Notes under the pieces: model-generated | What the model was told of the DNA's origin: nothing | Seen by the model: the letters and a program-made list of their open reading frames with translations, nothing else | The model's database searches: none | In this document: positions 53,197 through 64,000 of the stretch, in pieces | Layout of the letters: each line of letters opens with the position of its first letter | How positions within the stretch are numbered: the first letter of the stretch is position 1 | Translations under genes and position numbers: made by a program | NCBI RefSeq assembly: GCF_030317205.1 | Contig: NZ_JASZYB010000001.1 | Span: forward strand, 1 to 64,000 | Direction of reading: 5' to 3' | DNA: 64,000 nucleotides | From: Variovorax sp. J2L1-78 | Lineage (GTDB): Bacteria > Pseudomonadota > Gammaproteobacteria > Burkholderiales > Burkholderiaceae_C

Positions 53197-54702
53197 ATGG
53201 CCTTCGACCGCCTGCCTGCCCGCCGCGCGGGCATCGACACCTATCAGCAGCCGGTGGCCTACCTGCGCGCCGACAGTGCCGTCTGCCTGGCCGAGGGCTT
53301 CGAGGCCCAGGCCCAGATCGAGCTGATCGTGCGCGGCCGTCATGTGCTGGCGATCCTGCACCACGTCCGCAGCGACTGGCTGCGGCGCGACGAGATCGCC
53401 CTGTCCGAGGCGGCCTGGGCGCTGCTCGGTGCGGCCGAGGGCGAGGACGTCCAGGTGCGGCATCCACCACAGCTCGCGTCGCTGGCGTACCTGCGGGGCA
53501 AGGTCCACGGCACCCGCTTCGACGACACGGCGCTGCATGCGCTGATGGCGGACGTGAGCCAGGGGCGTGTGTCGGACATCCACCTGGCGTCCTTCGTGAC
53601 CGTCTGCGCCGGCGGCGGGCTGGACCTGGCCGAGACGGTGGCGCTGACCCGCGCCATGGTCGACGTGGGCGAACGCATCGACTGGGGCGTCGCGCCCGTC
53701 ATGGACAAGCACTGCATCGGCGGGCTGCCCGGCAACCGCACCACCTTATTGGTGGTGCCCATCGTCGCGGCCTGCGGCGCGGTGATGCCCAAGACCTCGT
53801 CGCGCGCCATCACGTCCGCGGCCGGCACGGCCGACGCCATGGAAACGCTCGCACCCATCGGCCTGGACGTGGCGGCGATGCGCCGCGTCGTCGAGCGCGA
53901 GGGCGGCTGCATCGTCGGTGGCTCGGCTGCGCACATCAGTCCGGCCGACGACATGCTGATCCACGTCGAGCGGCCACTCAACCTCGACAGCGAAGGCCTG
54001 CTGGTGGCGTCGATCCTGTCGAAGAAGGTGGGGGCCGGTGCGCAGCGCGTGCTGATCGACCTGCCGGTGGGCCCGCAGACGAAGGTGCGCACGGCGTCGG
54101 CGGCCGAGGCCCTGTCGCGCAGCCTGGTGGCCGTCGGGGCCGAGTTCGGGCTGCAGGTGTGCGCCGTGCTGAGCGACGGCTTCCAGCCGGTCGGCCGCGG
54201 CATCGGTCCGGCGCTCGAGGCATTCGACGTGATGGCCGTGCTCGAGCGCCGGCCCGATGCGCCGACGGACCTGCGCGACCGTGCCCTGGTGCTGGCCGGC
54301 CTGCTGCTCGAGATGGCCGGCAAGGCCGCGCCCGGCGCCGGCCTGGTGCTGGCGCGCAGCGTGCTGGACGACGGTCGGGCGCTGGCCAAGTTCATCGCCA
54401 TCTGCGAGGCGCAGGGCGGCATGCGGGTGCCGCCGCGAGCGGCCCATACCCAGGTGCTGTGCGCCCCGGTGGCGGGGCGGGCGACGGCCATCGATACGCG
54501 CCTGGCCGCGCGCGCCGCCAAGCTCGCCGGCGCACCGCGCGACCCGTCGGCCGGTGCCGTCATGCACGTGCGTGTGGGCGAACGCATCGTGGCCGGTCAG
54601 CCGCTCTTCACGCTGCACGCGGGCAGCGTGGGGGCGTTGCAGTACGCGCTGGGCTTCCTGCGGGCGCAACCGCCGGTGGTGCATCTCGCAGTCGAGCCAT
54701 GA
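53197..54702 (+). CDS. Thymidine/AMP phosphorylase family protein (archaeal AMP-phosphorylase type)
   Basis: A 501-residue phosphorylase with the extra N-terminal domain (about 90 residues) seen in archaeal AMP phosphorylase. Motifs include SQGRVSDIHLASFV and DKHCIGGLPGNRTTLLVVPIVAA (archaeal type DKHSIGG-PGNRT), then TSSRAITSAAGTADAME. It splits nucleosides or NMPs with phosphate. I chose the ATG at 53197 because GGAG (53186-53189) is 7 bases away; the ATG at 53191 is only 1 base away. Substrate (AMP, CMP, UMP or deoxynucleosides) cannot be told from sequence. Confidence 0.9.
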   Translation: MAFDRLPARRAGIDTYQQPVAYLRADSAVCLAEGFEAQAQIELIVRGRHVLAILHHVRSDWLRRDEIALSEAAWALLGAAEGEDVQVRHPPQLASLAYLRGKVHGTRFDDTALHALMADVSQGRVSDIHLASFVTVCAGGGLDLAETVALTRAMVDVGERIDWGVAPVMDKHCIGGLPGNRTTLLVVPIVAACGAVMPKTSSRAITSAAGTADAMETLAPIGLDVAAMRRVVEREGGCIVGGSAAHISPADDMLIHVERPLNLDSEGLLVASILSKKVGAGAQRVLIDLPVGPQTKVRTASAAEALSRSLVAVGAEFGLQVCAVLSDGFQPVGRGIGPALEAFDVMAVLERRPDAPTDLRDRALVLAGLLLEMAGKAAPGAGLVLARSVLDDGRALAKFIAICEAQGGMRVPPRAAHTQVLCAPVAGRATAIDTRLAARAAKLAGAPRDPSAGAVMHVRVGERIVAGQPLFTLHAGSVGALQYALGFLRAQPPVVHLAVEP

Positions 54703-54707
54703 CCCCA

Positions 54708-54735
54708 CGCTCGAGGAGCCCAACAGACTCGAGCG
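54708..54735 (+). terminator. Hairpin after the phosphorylase gene
   Basis: CGCTCGAG (54708-54715) and CTCGAGCG (54728-54735) pair perfectly with a 12-base loop. No T-run follows. It may attenuate read-through into the following small gene. Confidence 0.4.
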
Positions 54736-54777
54736 CCCTTACGAATTCGATCCTTCCCAACCCCTAGAAAGTCAGAA

Positions 54778-55158
54778 ATGTCCCTCTTTCACGCAGTCGC
54801 TTTTGTCGACCACCAGTCCGCCCAGGTCGTGCAGTTCGACGCCGAACACACGGTGGAGCAAAAGATCCACGCGCATGCGCACTACACGCGCCAGCATGGC
54901 AGCGCCGTGCGCTCGGAACATGAATTCTTCGCCGAGGTCTGCGATGCGCTCGAAGGCATCGCCGAGGTGCTCATGACCGGCGGGCACACCGGCCTGGCCG
55001 ACTTCCGCCATTACGTCGAGAAGCACCGTCCGCTGACGGCCGCGCGAATCACCGGCTACGAGGTCGTGGATCACCCGAGCGAGAAGGCGCTGCTGGCGCT
55101 GGCGCGCAAGCACTTCGTCAAGTACGACCAGATGGGCGGCACGGGCACGCCGGCCTGA
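54778..55158 (+). CDS. Small 'translational machinery protein' family
   Basis: A 126-residue protein (LFHAVAFVDHQSAQVVQF; LTAARITGYEVVDHPSEKALLALARKHF) of a small family labelled translational machinery protein and related to eRF1-like/host-attachment folds. It is His-rich in the first half (IHAHAHYT). Exact function is unknown. It is third in the co-directional MBL-phosphorylase row, 75 bp after a hairpin. Members often lie in stress gene clusters. Confidence 0.75.
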   Translation: MSLFHAVAFVDHQSAQVVQFDAEHTVEQKIHAHAHYTRQHGSAVRSEHEFFAEVCDALEGIAEVLMTGGHTGLADFRHYVEKHRPLTAARITGYEVVDHPSEKALLALARKHFVKYDQMGGTGTPA

Positions 55159-55180
55159 GCGCCTGAAAGACTGAGCGTGG

Positions 55181-56719
55181 TCAGCTCGCCGCGAGCCACT
55201 GCGCGGCGATCGCCTGCGGCGACACGGGGGCCGGGGCATCGGCATCGGCGACGATCGCGGCCGCGCGCTCGGAGGCGCTGAGCGCTTCATCCGCGCCGGC
55301 CAGCTTCTCCAGCACCGCCAGATCGGCCTCCGACGGGTCCGTGCCAACGGCCTGTCGCGCCTGGACCCTTTGCCGCAGCAGCGGCAGCGCGGCGCGGCAA
55401 TCGAGCACGGCAAACGGCACACCCATCGCGGCCGCCAGTGCGGCGAACGCGGCCCTTTCCGAATGGCGCAGGAAGGCCGCATCGACGATCACCGGCCAGC
55501 CGGCGCGCAGGGCCGTCTCGGCGACCTGCTGCAGACGCGCGTAGGTGCGGTGTGTCGTGGCCGCATCGTAGATGCCGCCGGGCACACGGTCGCGGGACGA
55601 CGCGTGCGCCTCGAGCCCGAACAGGCGCTTGCGCTCGACGTCGGAGCGCACGCAGATGGCGCCCGCCGCTTCGAGCACACCTTGCGAGACGAAGCTCTTG
55701 CCCGAGCCCGGCAGCCCGTGGGTGATGGCCAGACGCGCATCGCCGGCGGTCGACAGCGCTTCTGCGAGTGCCAGGTAAGCGGACGCATCGCCAGCGCCGA
55801 CCGCCTGCACGCCCTGCCGTTCGGCGAGCGTGGTCACCTGCGCGCGCACCAGCGCGCGGCACACCATGGCAAAGCGCAGGCCGGGGAGGGCGTCGTAGTC
55901 GCCGCTGGCGGACAAGTAGGCGTTGATGAAGCGGAAGGCGAGCTGGCGGCGGTCGTTCGCCAGCAGGTCCATGGCGAGAAAGGCGATGTCGTCGACCACG
56001 TCGATCCAGCGCAACGCCGGGTCGAACTCGATCCCGTCGAAGGCGGTGGCCTGGCCTTCGAGTTGGAGCACATTGCCCAGGTGCAGGTCGCCGTGGCATT
56101 CGCGGACATGGCCTTCACGTTGACGCGCGGCCCACCAGGGCGCCAGCGCCTGCAACTGCCCGGCCATCCAGGCGCGCAGCGCCGGCGTCTCGACCGTTTC
56201 TTCAAGGCCCTGCACGACCTGCGCATGGGCGGCGGCGGACCCGAACGCGCTGCCCGCGGGTGCCACCGCGGCGTCGCGGTGGAAGGCCGCCAGCGTCTTC
56301 GCCATCGCGTCGACGTGGTGCGGCGCCAGGGTGTCGGCCCTCAGCATGTCGCGCCACAAGGCGCCCTCCGGAAACCGGCGCATGTGGACCGCGACATCGA
56401 GCACCGTGCCGGGGCCGCCGAAGGTGGGGCCCTGCCCGTTGTCGCAGACCTCCACCACGTCGAGGTAGAGCGAGGGCGCCAGCCGCCGGTTCAGCCGCAA
56501 CTCCTCCTCGCAGAACCGGCGCCGCGCGGCCAGCGTCGTGCCGTCCAGAAAGGACAGCCGCAAGGGCTTCTTCAGTTTGTAGACCGTCGTCCGGCCCAGC
56601 AGCAGCCACGAGATGTGCGTTTCGATCAGCGTCGCCGGCACGCCGTCGGTGGCGGTGAGCGAGGCCTGGAGCGCCGCAACGCGCTCGCGTGCCACGGCCA
56701 GGGGTGACGAGGGATTCAT
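55181..56719 (-). CDS. Fused aminoglycoside-phosphotransferase-like/AAA kinase protein
   Basis: A 512-residue two-domain protein. The N-terminal half is APH/choline-kinase-like (HGDLHLGNVLQ, FDGIEFDPALRWIDVVDDIAFL with the expected Asp residues). The C-terminal half is a P-loop kinase (GLPGSGKSFVSQ at about residue 345, followed by a second lobe). Such fusions are common and uncharacterised; resistance to aminoglycosides is not implied. The ATG at 56719 is taken as start. It is convergent with the small gene (22 bp) and divergent from the nitroreductase gene. Confidence 0.88.
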   Translation of the reverse strand: MNPSSPLAVARERVAALQASLTATDGVPATLIETHISWLLLGRTTVYKLKKPLRLSFLDGTTLAARRRFCEEELRLNRRLAPSLYLDVVEVCDNGQGPTFGGPGTVLDVAVHMRRFPEGALWRDMLRADTLAPHHVDAMAKTLAAFHRDAAVAPAGSAFGSAAAHAQVVQGLEETVETPALRAWMAGQLQALAPWWAARQREGHVRECHGDLHLGNVLQLEGQATAFDGIEFDPALRWIDVVDDIAFLAMDLLANDRRQLAFRFINAYLSASGDYDALPGLRFAMVCRALVRAQVTTLAERQGVQAVGAGDASAYLALAEALSTAGDARLAITHGLPGSGKSFVSQGVLEAAGAICVRSDVERKRLFGLEAHASSRDRVPGGIYDAATTHRTYARLQQVAETALRAGWPVIVDAAFLRHSERAAFAALAAAMGVPFAVLDCRAALPLLRQRVQARQAVGTDPSEADLAVLEKLAGADEALSASERAAAIVADADAPAPVSPQAIAAQWLAAS

Positions 56720-56851
56720 GCAATGCACCATACAGGCAATGTGGGCCCGGCAGCTGCGAGCGGCCTTGCGCCAGCGCATGGTCGGATATCGGACCGGGGC
56801 GCATCATGGACTCGAGGCGACGCTGGCGATTCAGTGGCGCAAGGACGGGAT

Positions 56852-57966
56852 ATGACGCACATCACTCGAAGGCATTTTGCGACGCGCTGCGCCAGCGCGA
56901 TGACCCCGCCGCTGCTGCTGAACGGATGCTCCCTGGGCACCGGAGACCCGAGCTACACCGAGGCGGTTCAACGCACCTGGCGGCCGGATGCGCCCGCGGC
57001 CACGGGCCGCGTGCCGCTGCTGGAGGAACTGGTGCGCTGTGCCACGCTGGCGCCGTCGAGTCACAACACCCAGTGCTGGACCTTCGCCCTGCAGGAACAG
57101 GCCATCAGCGTGATGCCGGATCTGTCGCGCCGATGTCCGGCGGTCGATCCGGACGACCACCATCTGTTCGTGTCGCTCGGGTGCGCCACGGAGAACCTGG
57201 CGCAGGCGGCGCTGGCGCACGGGCTGAAGGCCGAGGCCGTCGTCGATGCCTCGGCCAACAGCGCGGTGAGGGTGCGACTCGAGCCGACCCGGGCGGCGGC
57301 GTCCACGCTGTTCGACGCGATCTTCGAGCGGCAATGCACGCGCGCCGAATTCGACGGCCAGCCGGTGTCGGCCGAAGACCTGAAGCTGCTCGAGCGGGCC
57401 GGCACCGGCAACGGCGTCCAGTTGCTGATCCTCGACGACCAGGCCGCGATGGAGAGGATGCTGGCCCGTGTCGTCGCGGCCAACACCGTCCAGATGGGCG
57501 ACCCGGCCTTCGTCGACGAACTCAAGCACTGGATACGGTTCGGCGACGCCGAGGCGGTACGCACGGGGGACGGCTTGTTCACGGGGGCATCCGGCAATCC
57601 GTCCGTGCCGCGATGGCTCGGCGAACGGCTCTTCTCCGTCTTCTTCACCGCGAAGAACGAGAACGACAAATATGCGAAGCAGGTTCGCAGTTCGGCGGGC
57701 ATCGCCGTGTTCGTCTCCGCCGCGAACGACAAGGCGCACTGGGTGGAGGTGGGCCGCTGCTACCAGCGATTCGCGTTGCAGGCGACGGCGCTGGGCATCC
57801 GCAATGCCTTCCTCAACCAGCCGGTGGAGGTCGCCAGCATGCGGCCGCAGTTGGCGCGCGATCTGGGCGTGGGCGCGCGGCGCCCGGATCTGGTGGTGCG
57901 CTTCGGCCGGGGCCGCGAGATGCCACGGTCCTTGCGGCGCCCCGTCGCGGCGGTGTTGGCCCGCGA

Positions 57967-57970
<4 letters not shown>
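56852..57970 (+). CDS. Acg-like nitroreductase-fold lipoprotein
   Basis: A 372-residue protein of the Acg/nitroreductase type, in mycobacteria a hypoxia-induced flavin-fold protein. The N-terminus has twin Arg (TRRHF) and a lipobox-like LLNGC, so it may be Tat-exported and lipidated. CATLAPSSHNTQCW is the family flavin-site motif. The ATG at 56852 is used. It overlaps the ATPase gene by 4 bp. Flavin reductase chemistry is not proven for this subfamily. Confidence 0.88.
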
Positions 57971-60819
<2,849 letters not shown>

Positions 60820-60826
60820 ACTCCGC

Positions 60827-60845
60827 GCGCCAACCCTCTTGGCGC
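60827..60845 (+). terminator. Hairpin after the ATPase gene
   Basis: GCGCCAA (60827-60833) and TTGGCGC (60839-60845) pair perfectly around CCCTC, 8 bp past the ATPase stop. There is no T-run; termination efficiency is uncertain. Confidence 0.45.
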
Positions 60846-60886
60846 CCCGCGGATGCCGCCCAGGAATTCCTCATTTGCCGCTACAC

Positions 60887-61672
60887 ATGGCGTCCTCGAA
60901 ACAGACCGGTAGTCAGAGCGAGCCCGATGCGCGGCTGTTCATCGCCTCGCTGGAAAAGGGCATGCGCGTGCTGGAGCTGTTCAACGAGCAGGCGGCGCCC
61001 CTGTCGATCGGCGACATCGCCGACAGCACGGAGATGGGCCGCAGCGCGGCGCAGCGCTATGTCTACACGCTGCACCAGCTGGGCTATCTCACCAAGGATG
61101 CGGAGTCCAAGCGCTACTTTCCGGCGCTGAAACTGCTCGGCCTGGTGCGCGGCATCCACCGCCACCGCTCGCAGATGGACCTCGCCTATCCCTTGCTTCA
61201 GGCACTCGCCGCAGAGACGCTGGAAACGGTGTCCTGGGTCGAGCTGGACGGTGACGACGTGGTGGTGCTGCAGAACTTCGCTGGCGCCCACGTCACCGCC
61301 GTCAACCTGCCGGTCGGCAGCCGGTTTCCCGCGTTGACATCGTCATCGGGCCAGGTGCTGCTCTCGCAGGCGCCGGCCTCGCAACTGGTCGCGATGTACC
61401 AAGCCCTGGCCCCCGAGGTCCGCGCACGCTTCGGCTCGCGCAGCGAAGCGGAAGTCGTCGCCATCTTCCGCAAGGCGGGCAAGGACGGCTACTCGCTCAC
61501 GGAAAAGAACTTCGCGGAAGACGGCATCTCCGTGTCCGTGCCGGTGACCGACGCCGGGCGCATCGTCGCGGCCATCAATGTCTCGACCGTGCGCACCCGC
61601 TTCGACCTGGCCAAGGCGCGCAAGGCGATTCTTCCCCTGCTCGAACAGACGGCGCGCGAAGCGTCGATCTAA
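60887..61672 (+). CDS. IclR-family transcriptional regulator
   Basis: A 261-residue regulator with an N-terminal winged helix (about residues 15-75; ALxxGMRVLELFN, SIGDIADSTEMGRSAAQRYVYTLHQLGYL in part) and the effector-binding GAF-like IclR domain (about 85-255; DGDDVVVLQNF, GSRFPALTSSSGQVLLS). It probably controls the ligase gene that follows. A strong palindrome between them is a candidate operator. Confidence 0.93.
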   Translation: MASSKQTGSQSEPDARLFIASLEKGMRVLELFNEQAAPLSIGDIADSTEMGRSAAQRYVYTLHQLGYLTKDAESKRYFPALKLLGLVRGIHRHRSQMDLAYPLLQALAAETLETVSWVELDGDDVVVLQNFAGAHVTAVNLPVGSRFPALTSSSGQVLLSQAPASQLVAMYQALAPEVRARFGSRSEAEVVAIFRKAGKDGYSLTEKNFAEDGISVSVPVTDAGRIVAAINVSTVRTRFDLAKARKAILPLLEQTAREASI

Positions 61673-61805
61673 GCCCCTCGGCACGCTTGAACCCGGTGTG
61701 CACGTCGGCGTGCGCACCGGTCGCGTACGCACAACCACGTACGCAGCCCATCTTGACAACCGCATGACAAAGCCAGAAGCTTCGCAAATTGTTATTCAAT
61801 TCATG

Positions 61806-61822
61806 AAATTGCATTGCAATTT
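61806..61822. promoter_or_regulatory. 17-bp perfect palindrome, candidate IclR operator
   Basis: AAATTGCATTGCAATTT is a perfect 8+1+8 palindrome in an AT-rich patch that contrasts with the GC-rich surroundings. It lies 27 bp before the ligase ATG. A related half, GCAAATTG, occurs at 61784-61791. TTGACA at 61753-61758 resembles a -35 element, but I see no convincing -10. Confidence 0.5.
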
Positions 61823-61848
61823 ATGTGTCACTTCTCACTGGATTTGGA

Positions 61849-63426
61849 ATGCCCCTGCACGACGATCTTTCGCCTCAGGTCTCGATGAACGACGTCGGAG
61901 ACGAGACCATCGGCGCGCTGCTGGAGCGCCGTGCGCGCCTGCACCCGGACGACACCTACTGCACGTTCCGGGACGAGCGCATCACCTTCCGCCTGCTCAA
62001 GCGCCGGGTCGACCAGGTCGCCACCCTGCTCAAGGCCCATGGGCTGGCGCGGGGCGACCGCGTCGCCGTCATGCTGCCGAGCCACCCCGAGCACCTCTAC
62101 GTGATCTTTGCGTTGGCGCAGCTGGGCATGGTGCGGGTGCCGATCAACGTGCATCTGATCGGCGCACCGCTCGAGCACCTGCTGACCGAGCTCGCGCCCC
62201 AGGCACTGGTGGTCGACTGCGCCTACGAAGCCGCGCTCGCAGGCCTGGCGTCGCCCTTGCCCACCCTCATCCGGCGCAACGGGGTCGACGGTGAGTTCGA
62301 TGCCTATGCGGCATGCGTCGAGGACACGGCGCCGTTGGACGTCGCCGCGGACGACATCGTCGCGCTGACCCCGAGCTCCGGCACCACCGGTGCGCCGAAA
62401 GGGGTGCTCAAGAGCGATCGCCATCTGCGAGCCGGGCCGATGGCCGTGCTTCGCCTCACCGAAGCCCAGCCGGGTGACGTGTTCCTGTTCTGGGAAGCCT
62501 TGCACCATGGCTCCGGCGTGGCCGTCGCCATCGCGGCGCTGATCGGCCGCTTCCAGTTGGCGATGCTGGAACGCTTCAGCGCATCGCGTTTCTGGGACGA
62601 GGCTCGGCAGCACCGGGCCACGCATATCCACTACCTCGGCAGCGTGCTGCCCATGCTGCTGAAGCAACCCGCGCGCGCCGACGACAGAGAACACGGCGTG
62701 CGTATCGCCTGGGGCGGCGGCTGCCCCTCGCACATCTGGCAAGCGTTCGCTGAGCGCTTCGGGGTCACGATGCGCGAGGGCTACGGCCTCTCGGAACTGA
62801 TCACCTTCGTGACGGCAAACGTCGACGGCACGCCGGGCTCCATCGGCAAGCCACTGTCGTACTACGAGGTGACGCTGATCGACGATGAGGGCACGCCGGT
62901 GCACGCCGGCGACAAGGGCGAGATCGCGGTGCGCGCGCGCGACGCGCGACTGGGCTTCCTGGGCTACTTCAACAATGCCGGGGCAGACGCCGCCGCCCGG
63001 CGCGGCGATCTCTTCCTGACCGGCGACCTGGCGCATGCCGACGCCGACGGCAACCTCTTCTACGCCGGACGGAAGAAGGACATGCTGCGCCGCCGGGGCA
63101 TCAACATCTCCGCGTGGGACGTGGAAAGCGTCTTCGCCGAACACGAAGCCATCGCCGAGGTCGCACTGGTCGGCGTGCCGAGCGAGCTCGGCGAAGACGA
63201 ACTGAAGCTGTTCGTGCGGGTGCGCGATGGCGTGCGCGTCGAGCCGCTGGACCTGATCCGCTGGTCGAGCCTGCGCTTGCCTTACTTTCAGATTCCGCGC
63301 TACGTCGAGTTCGTCGATGCGTTTCCGAAGACCCCCACGCAGCGGATTCAGAAGAAGGAACTCTCTCGCGAGGTGGTGGGTGTCTGGGACGGCGCCCACA
63401 CGGATTTCCGGGTGGCCAAGCGCTGA
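61849..63426 (+). CDS. AMP-dependent acyl-CoA ligase (carnitine/crotonobetaine-CoA ligase-like)
   Basis: A 525-residue ANL-superfamily enzyme that activates a carboxylic acid with ATP and CoA. The P-loop TPSSGTTGAPKG, GYGLSE, TGDLAHAD, RKKDMLRRRG and the catalytic Lys near the C-terminus (TPTQRIQKKEL) are intact. The ATG at 61849 is preferred; an in-frame GTG at 61825 would overlap the palindromic region's edge. With an IclR regulator upstream and a Bug-type receptor downstream it looks like part of an organic-acid catabolic operon. The substrate is unknown. Confidence 0.92.
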   Translation: MPLHDDLSPQVSMNDVGDETIGALLERRARLHPDDTYCTFRDERITFRLLKRRVDQVATLLKAHGLARGDRVAVMLPSHPEHLYVIFALAQLGMVRVPINVHLIGAPLEHLLTELAPQALVVDCAYEAALAGLASPLPTLIRRNGVDGEFDAYAACVEDTAPLDVAADDIVALTPSSGTTGAPKGVLKSDRHLRAGPMAVLRLTEAQPGDVFLFWEALHHGSGVAVAIAALIGRFQLAMLERFSASRFWDEARQHRATHIHYLGSVLPMLLKQPARADDREHGVRIAWGGGCPSHIWQAFAERFGVTMREGYGLSELITFVTANVDGTPGSIGKPLSYYEVTLIDDEGTPVHAGDKGEIAVRARDARLGFLGYFNNAGADAAARRGDLFLTGDLAHADADGNLFYAGRKKDMLRRRGINISAWDVESVFAEHEAIAEVALVGVPSELGEDELKLFVRVRDGVRVEPLDLIRWSSLRLPYFQIPRYVEFVDAFPKTPTQRIQKKELSREVVGVWDGAHTDFRVAKR

Positions 63427-63486
63427 AGACGCCTGGCTGACCGATCATCCAGTTGCTGTCCCGTCTTCTCATTCGATCGGAAGAAC

Positions 63487-64000
63487 ATGATTCGAGCCAA
63501 CCTGGTTTCGTGGTGTCGAGCGGCTGCGGCCGGCGCGGCGGTTCTCTTGCTGTGCGCGGGCGCCCACGCGGCGTTTCCCGACAAGCCCATCAACCTGATC
63601 GTCGGCTTCTCCGCCGGTGGCGGCGTGGACGTGGTCGGTCGGGCCATCGCACAGAGCGCTTCGGTGCAGTTGAAGACCTCGGTGGTCGTCGACAACCGGA
63701 CGGGCGCCGCCGGCGCCATCGCTGCGCAATACGTGAAACGCGCGGCGCCGGACGGCTACACCTTGCTCATGGCGCCGACAACGTCCTATGTGATGTCCGA
63801 GAAGATGGTCGGGCCGGAAGTCTCGGGCTTCGAGATCGCCAAGGACTTCAAGCCGGTCGCCACCATCGGCGAACTGCCGCTGGTGATGCTGGTGTCCAAG
63901 CAGAGCGGCATCACGTCGTATGAGGACTTGGGTGCGGCGGCCCGCAAGAACCCGGGCAAGCTCGCCTACGGTTCGTCGGGCAACGGATCGACGGAGCACA
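63487..64000 (+). CDS. Bug/TctC-type periplasmic substrate-binding protein (cut by window end)
   Basis: The first 171 codons of a tripartite-tricarboxylate-transporter-like receptor, a family hugely expanded in Burkholderiales. A signal peptide (AAAAGAAVLLLCAGAHA) is followed by FPDKPINLIVGFSAGGGVDVVGR, VDNRTGAAGAIAA and APDGYTLLM, all diagnostic. Its start is 60 bp after the ligase stop, so it probably shares the transcript and supplies the ligase substrate or a relative. Confidence 0.93.
   Translation, partial: MIRANLVSWCRAAAAGAAVLLLCAGAHAAFPDKPINLIVGFSAGGGVDVVGRAIAQSASVQLKTSVVVDNRTGAAGAIAAQYVKRAAPDGYTLLMAPTTSYVMSEKMVGPEVSGFEIAKDFKPVATIGELPLVMLVSKQSGITSYEDLGAAARKNPGKLAYGSSGNGSTEH

Noticed and set aside
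55181..56719. An aminoglycoside resistance gene
   Set aside because: The APH-like half is fused to a P-loop kinase, a common chromosomal family with no demonstrated resistance role.
61753..61781. TTGACA as a sigma-70 promoter for the ligase gene
   Set aside because: No acceptable -10 hexamer occurs 16-18 bp downstream.
61849..63426. The acyl-CoA ligase as the p-coumarate ligase for PYP
   Set aside because: It sits with an IclR regulator and a Bug receptor and looks more like a crotonobetaine/carnitine-type ligase; no link to the PYP gene is visible.

Overview
The window is high-GC DNA (about two thirds G+C by eye) from a betaproteobacterium, most likely a Burkholderiales member of the Comamonadaceae type. 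The reasons are the FlhDC/FliA flagellar hierarchy, tightly packed flagellar and chemotaxis operons, and a Bug/TctC-type receptor beside an IclR regulator and an acyl-CoA ligase. The species cannot be fixed from sequence reading alone.

Layout. (1) 1-5.7 kb: the end of one chemoreceptor, a complete second chemoreceptor, and the hook-filament junction genes flgK-flgL. (2) 5.7-8.3 kb, minus strand: a two-gene unit made of a photoactive-yellow-protein-like PAS protein overlapping by 4 bp a PAS-PAS-GGDEF-EAL protein. (3) 8.5-19.7 kb, minus strand: fliFGHIJK-LMNOPQR, the basal body, export ATPase, C-ring and export gate. (4) 20.0-26.6 kb, plus strand: fliE, fliC with a textbook sigma-28 promoter, flaG, fliD, fliS, fliT, a second FliK-like gene and a free FlhB-tail gene. 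(5) 26.6-37.0 kb: an AT-richer regulatory region, then flhDC, motAB, cheA, an HDOD gene, cheR, cheD, cheB, cheY and cheZ. No cheW is present. (6) 37.2-44.6 kb: flhB, flhA, an unusually long flhF, an flhG with a degenerate P-loop, and fliA. (7) 44.6-49.3 kb, minus strand: an EAL protein, then a LytTR response regulator/LytS-type kinase operon with a hydrolase and two small membrane proteins. (8) 49.4-60.8 kb: a stress or low-oxygen type accessory region with two good FNR-type boxes. It holds a PaaK-like adenylating enzyme, a broken L,D-transpeptidase-like gene, a beta-CASP MBL-fold RNase, a nucleoside/AMP phosphorylase, a small 'translational machinery' protein, a phosphotransferase-kinase fusion, an Acg-like nitroreductase and a P-type cation ATPase. 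(9) 60.9-64 kb: an IclR regulator, an acyl-CoA ligase and the start of a Bug-type receptor, cut by the window end.

How the genes work together. FlhDC is the expected master regulator. The fliF and flhBA operons build the basal body and export gate, and FliA then switches on the late genes through GCCGATAA-type promoters (fliC clearly, flgK probably). CheA-R-D-B-Y-Z process chemoreceptor signals to the MotAB-driven motor. Three c-di-GMP-type or derived proteins (GGDEF-EAL, EAL-HDOD, EAL) are embedded in the locus and probably link motility to sessility. The most notable system is the PYP-like protein whose chromophore-pocket residues are kept and which is translationally coupled to the GGDEF-EAL enzyme, a candidate blue-light input to c-di-GMP and flagellar output.
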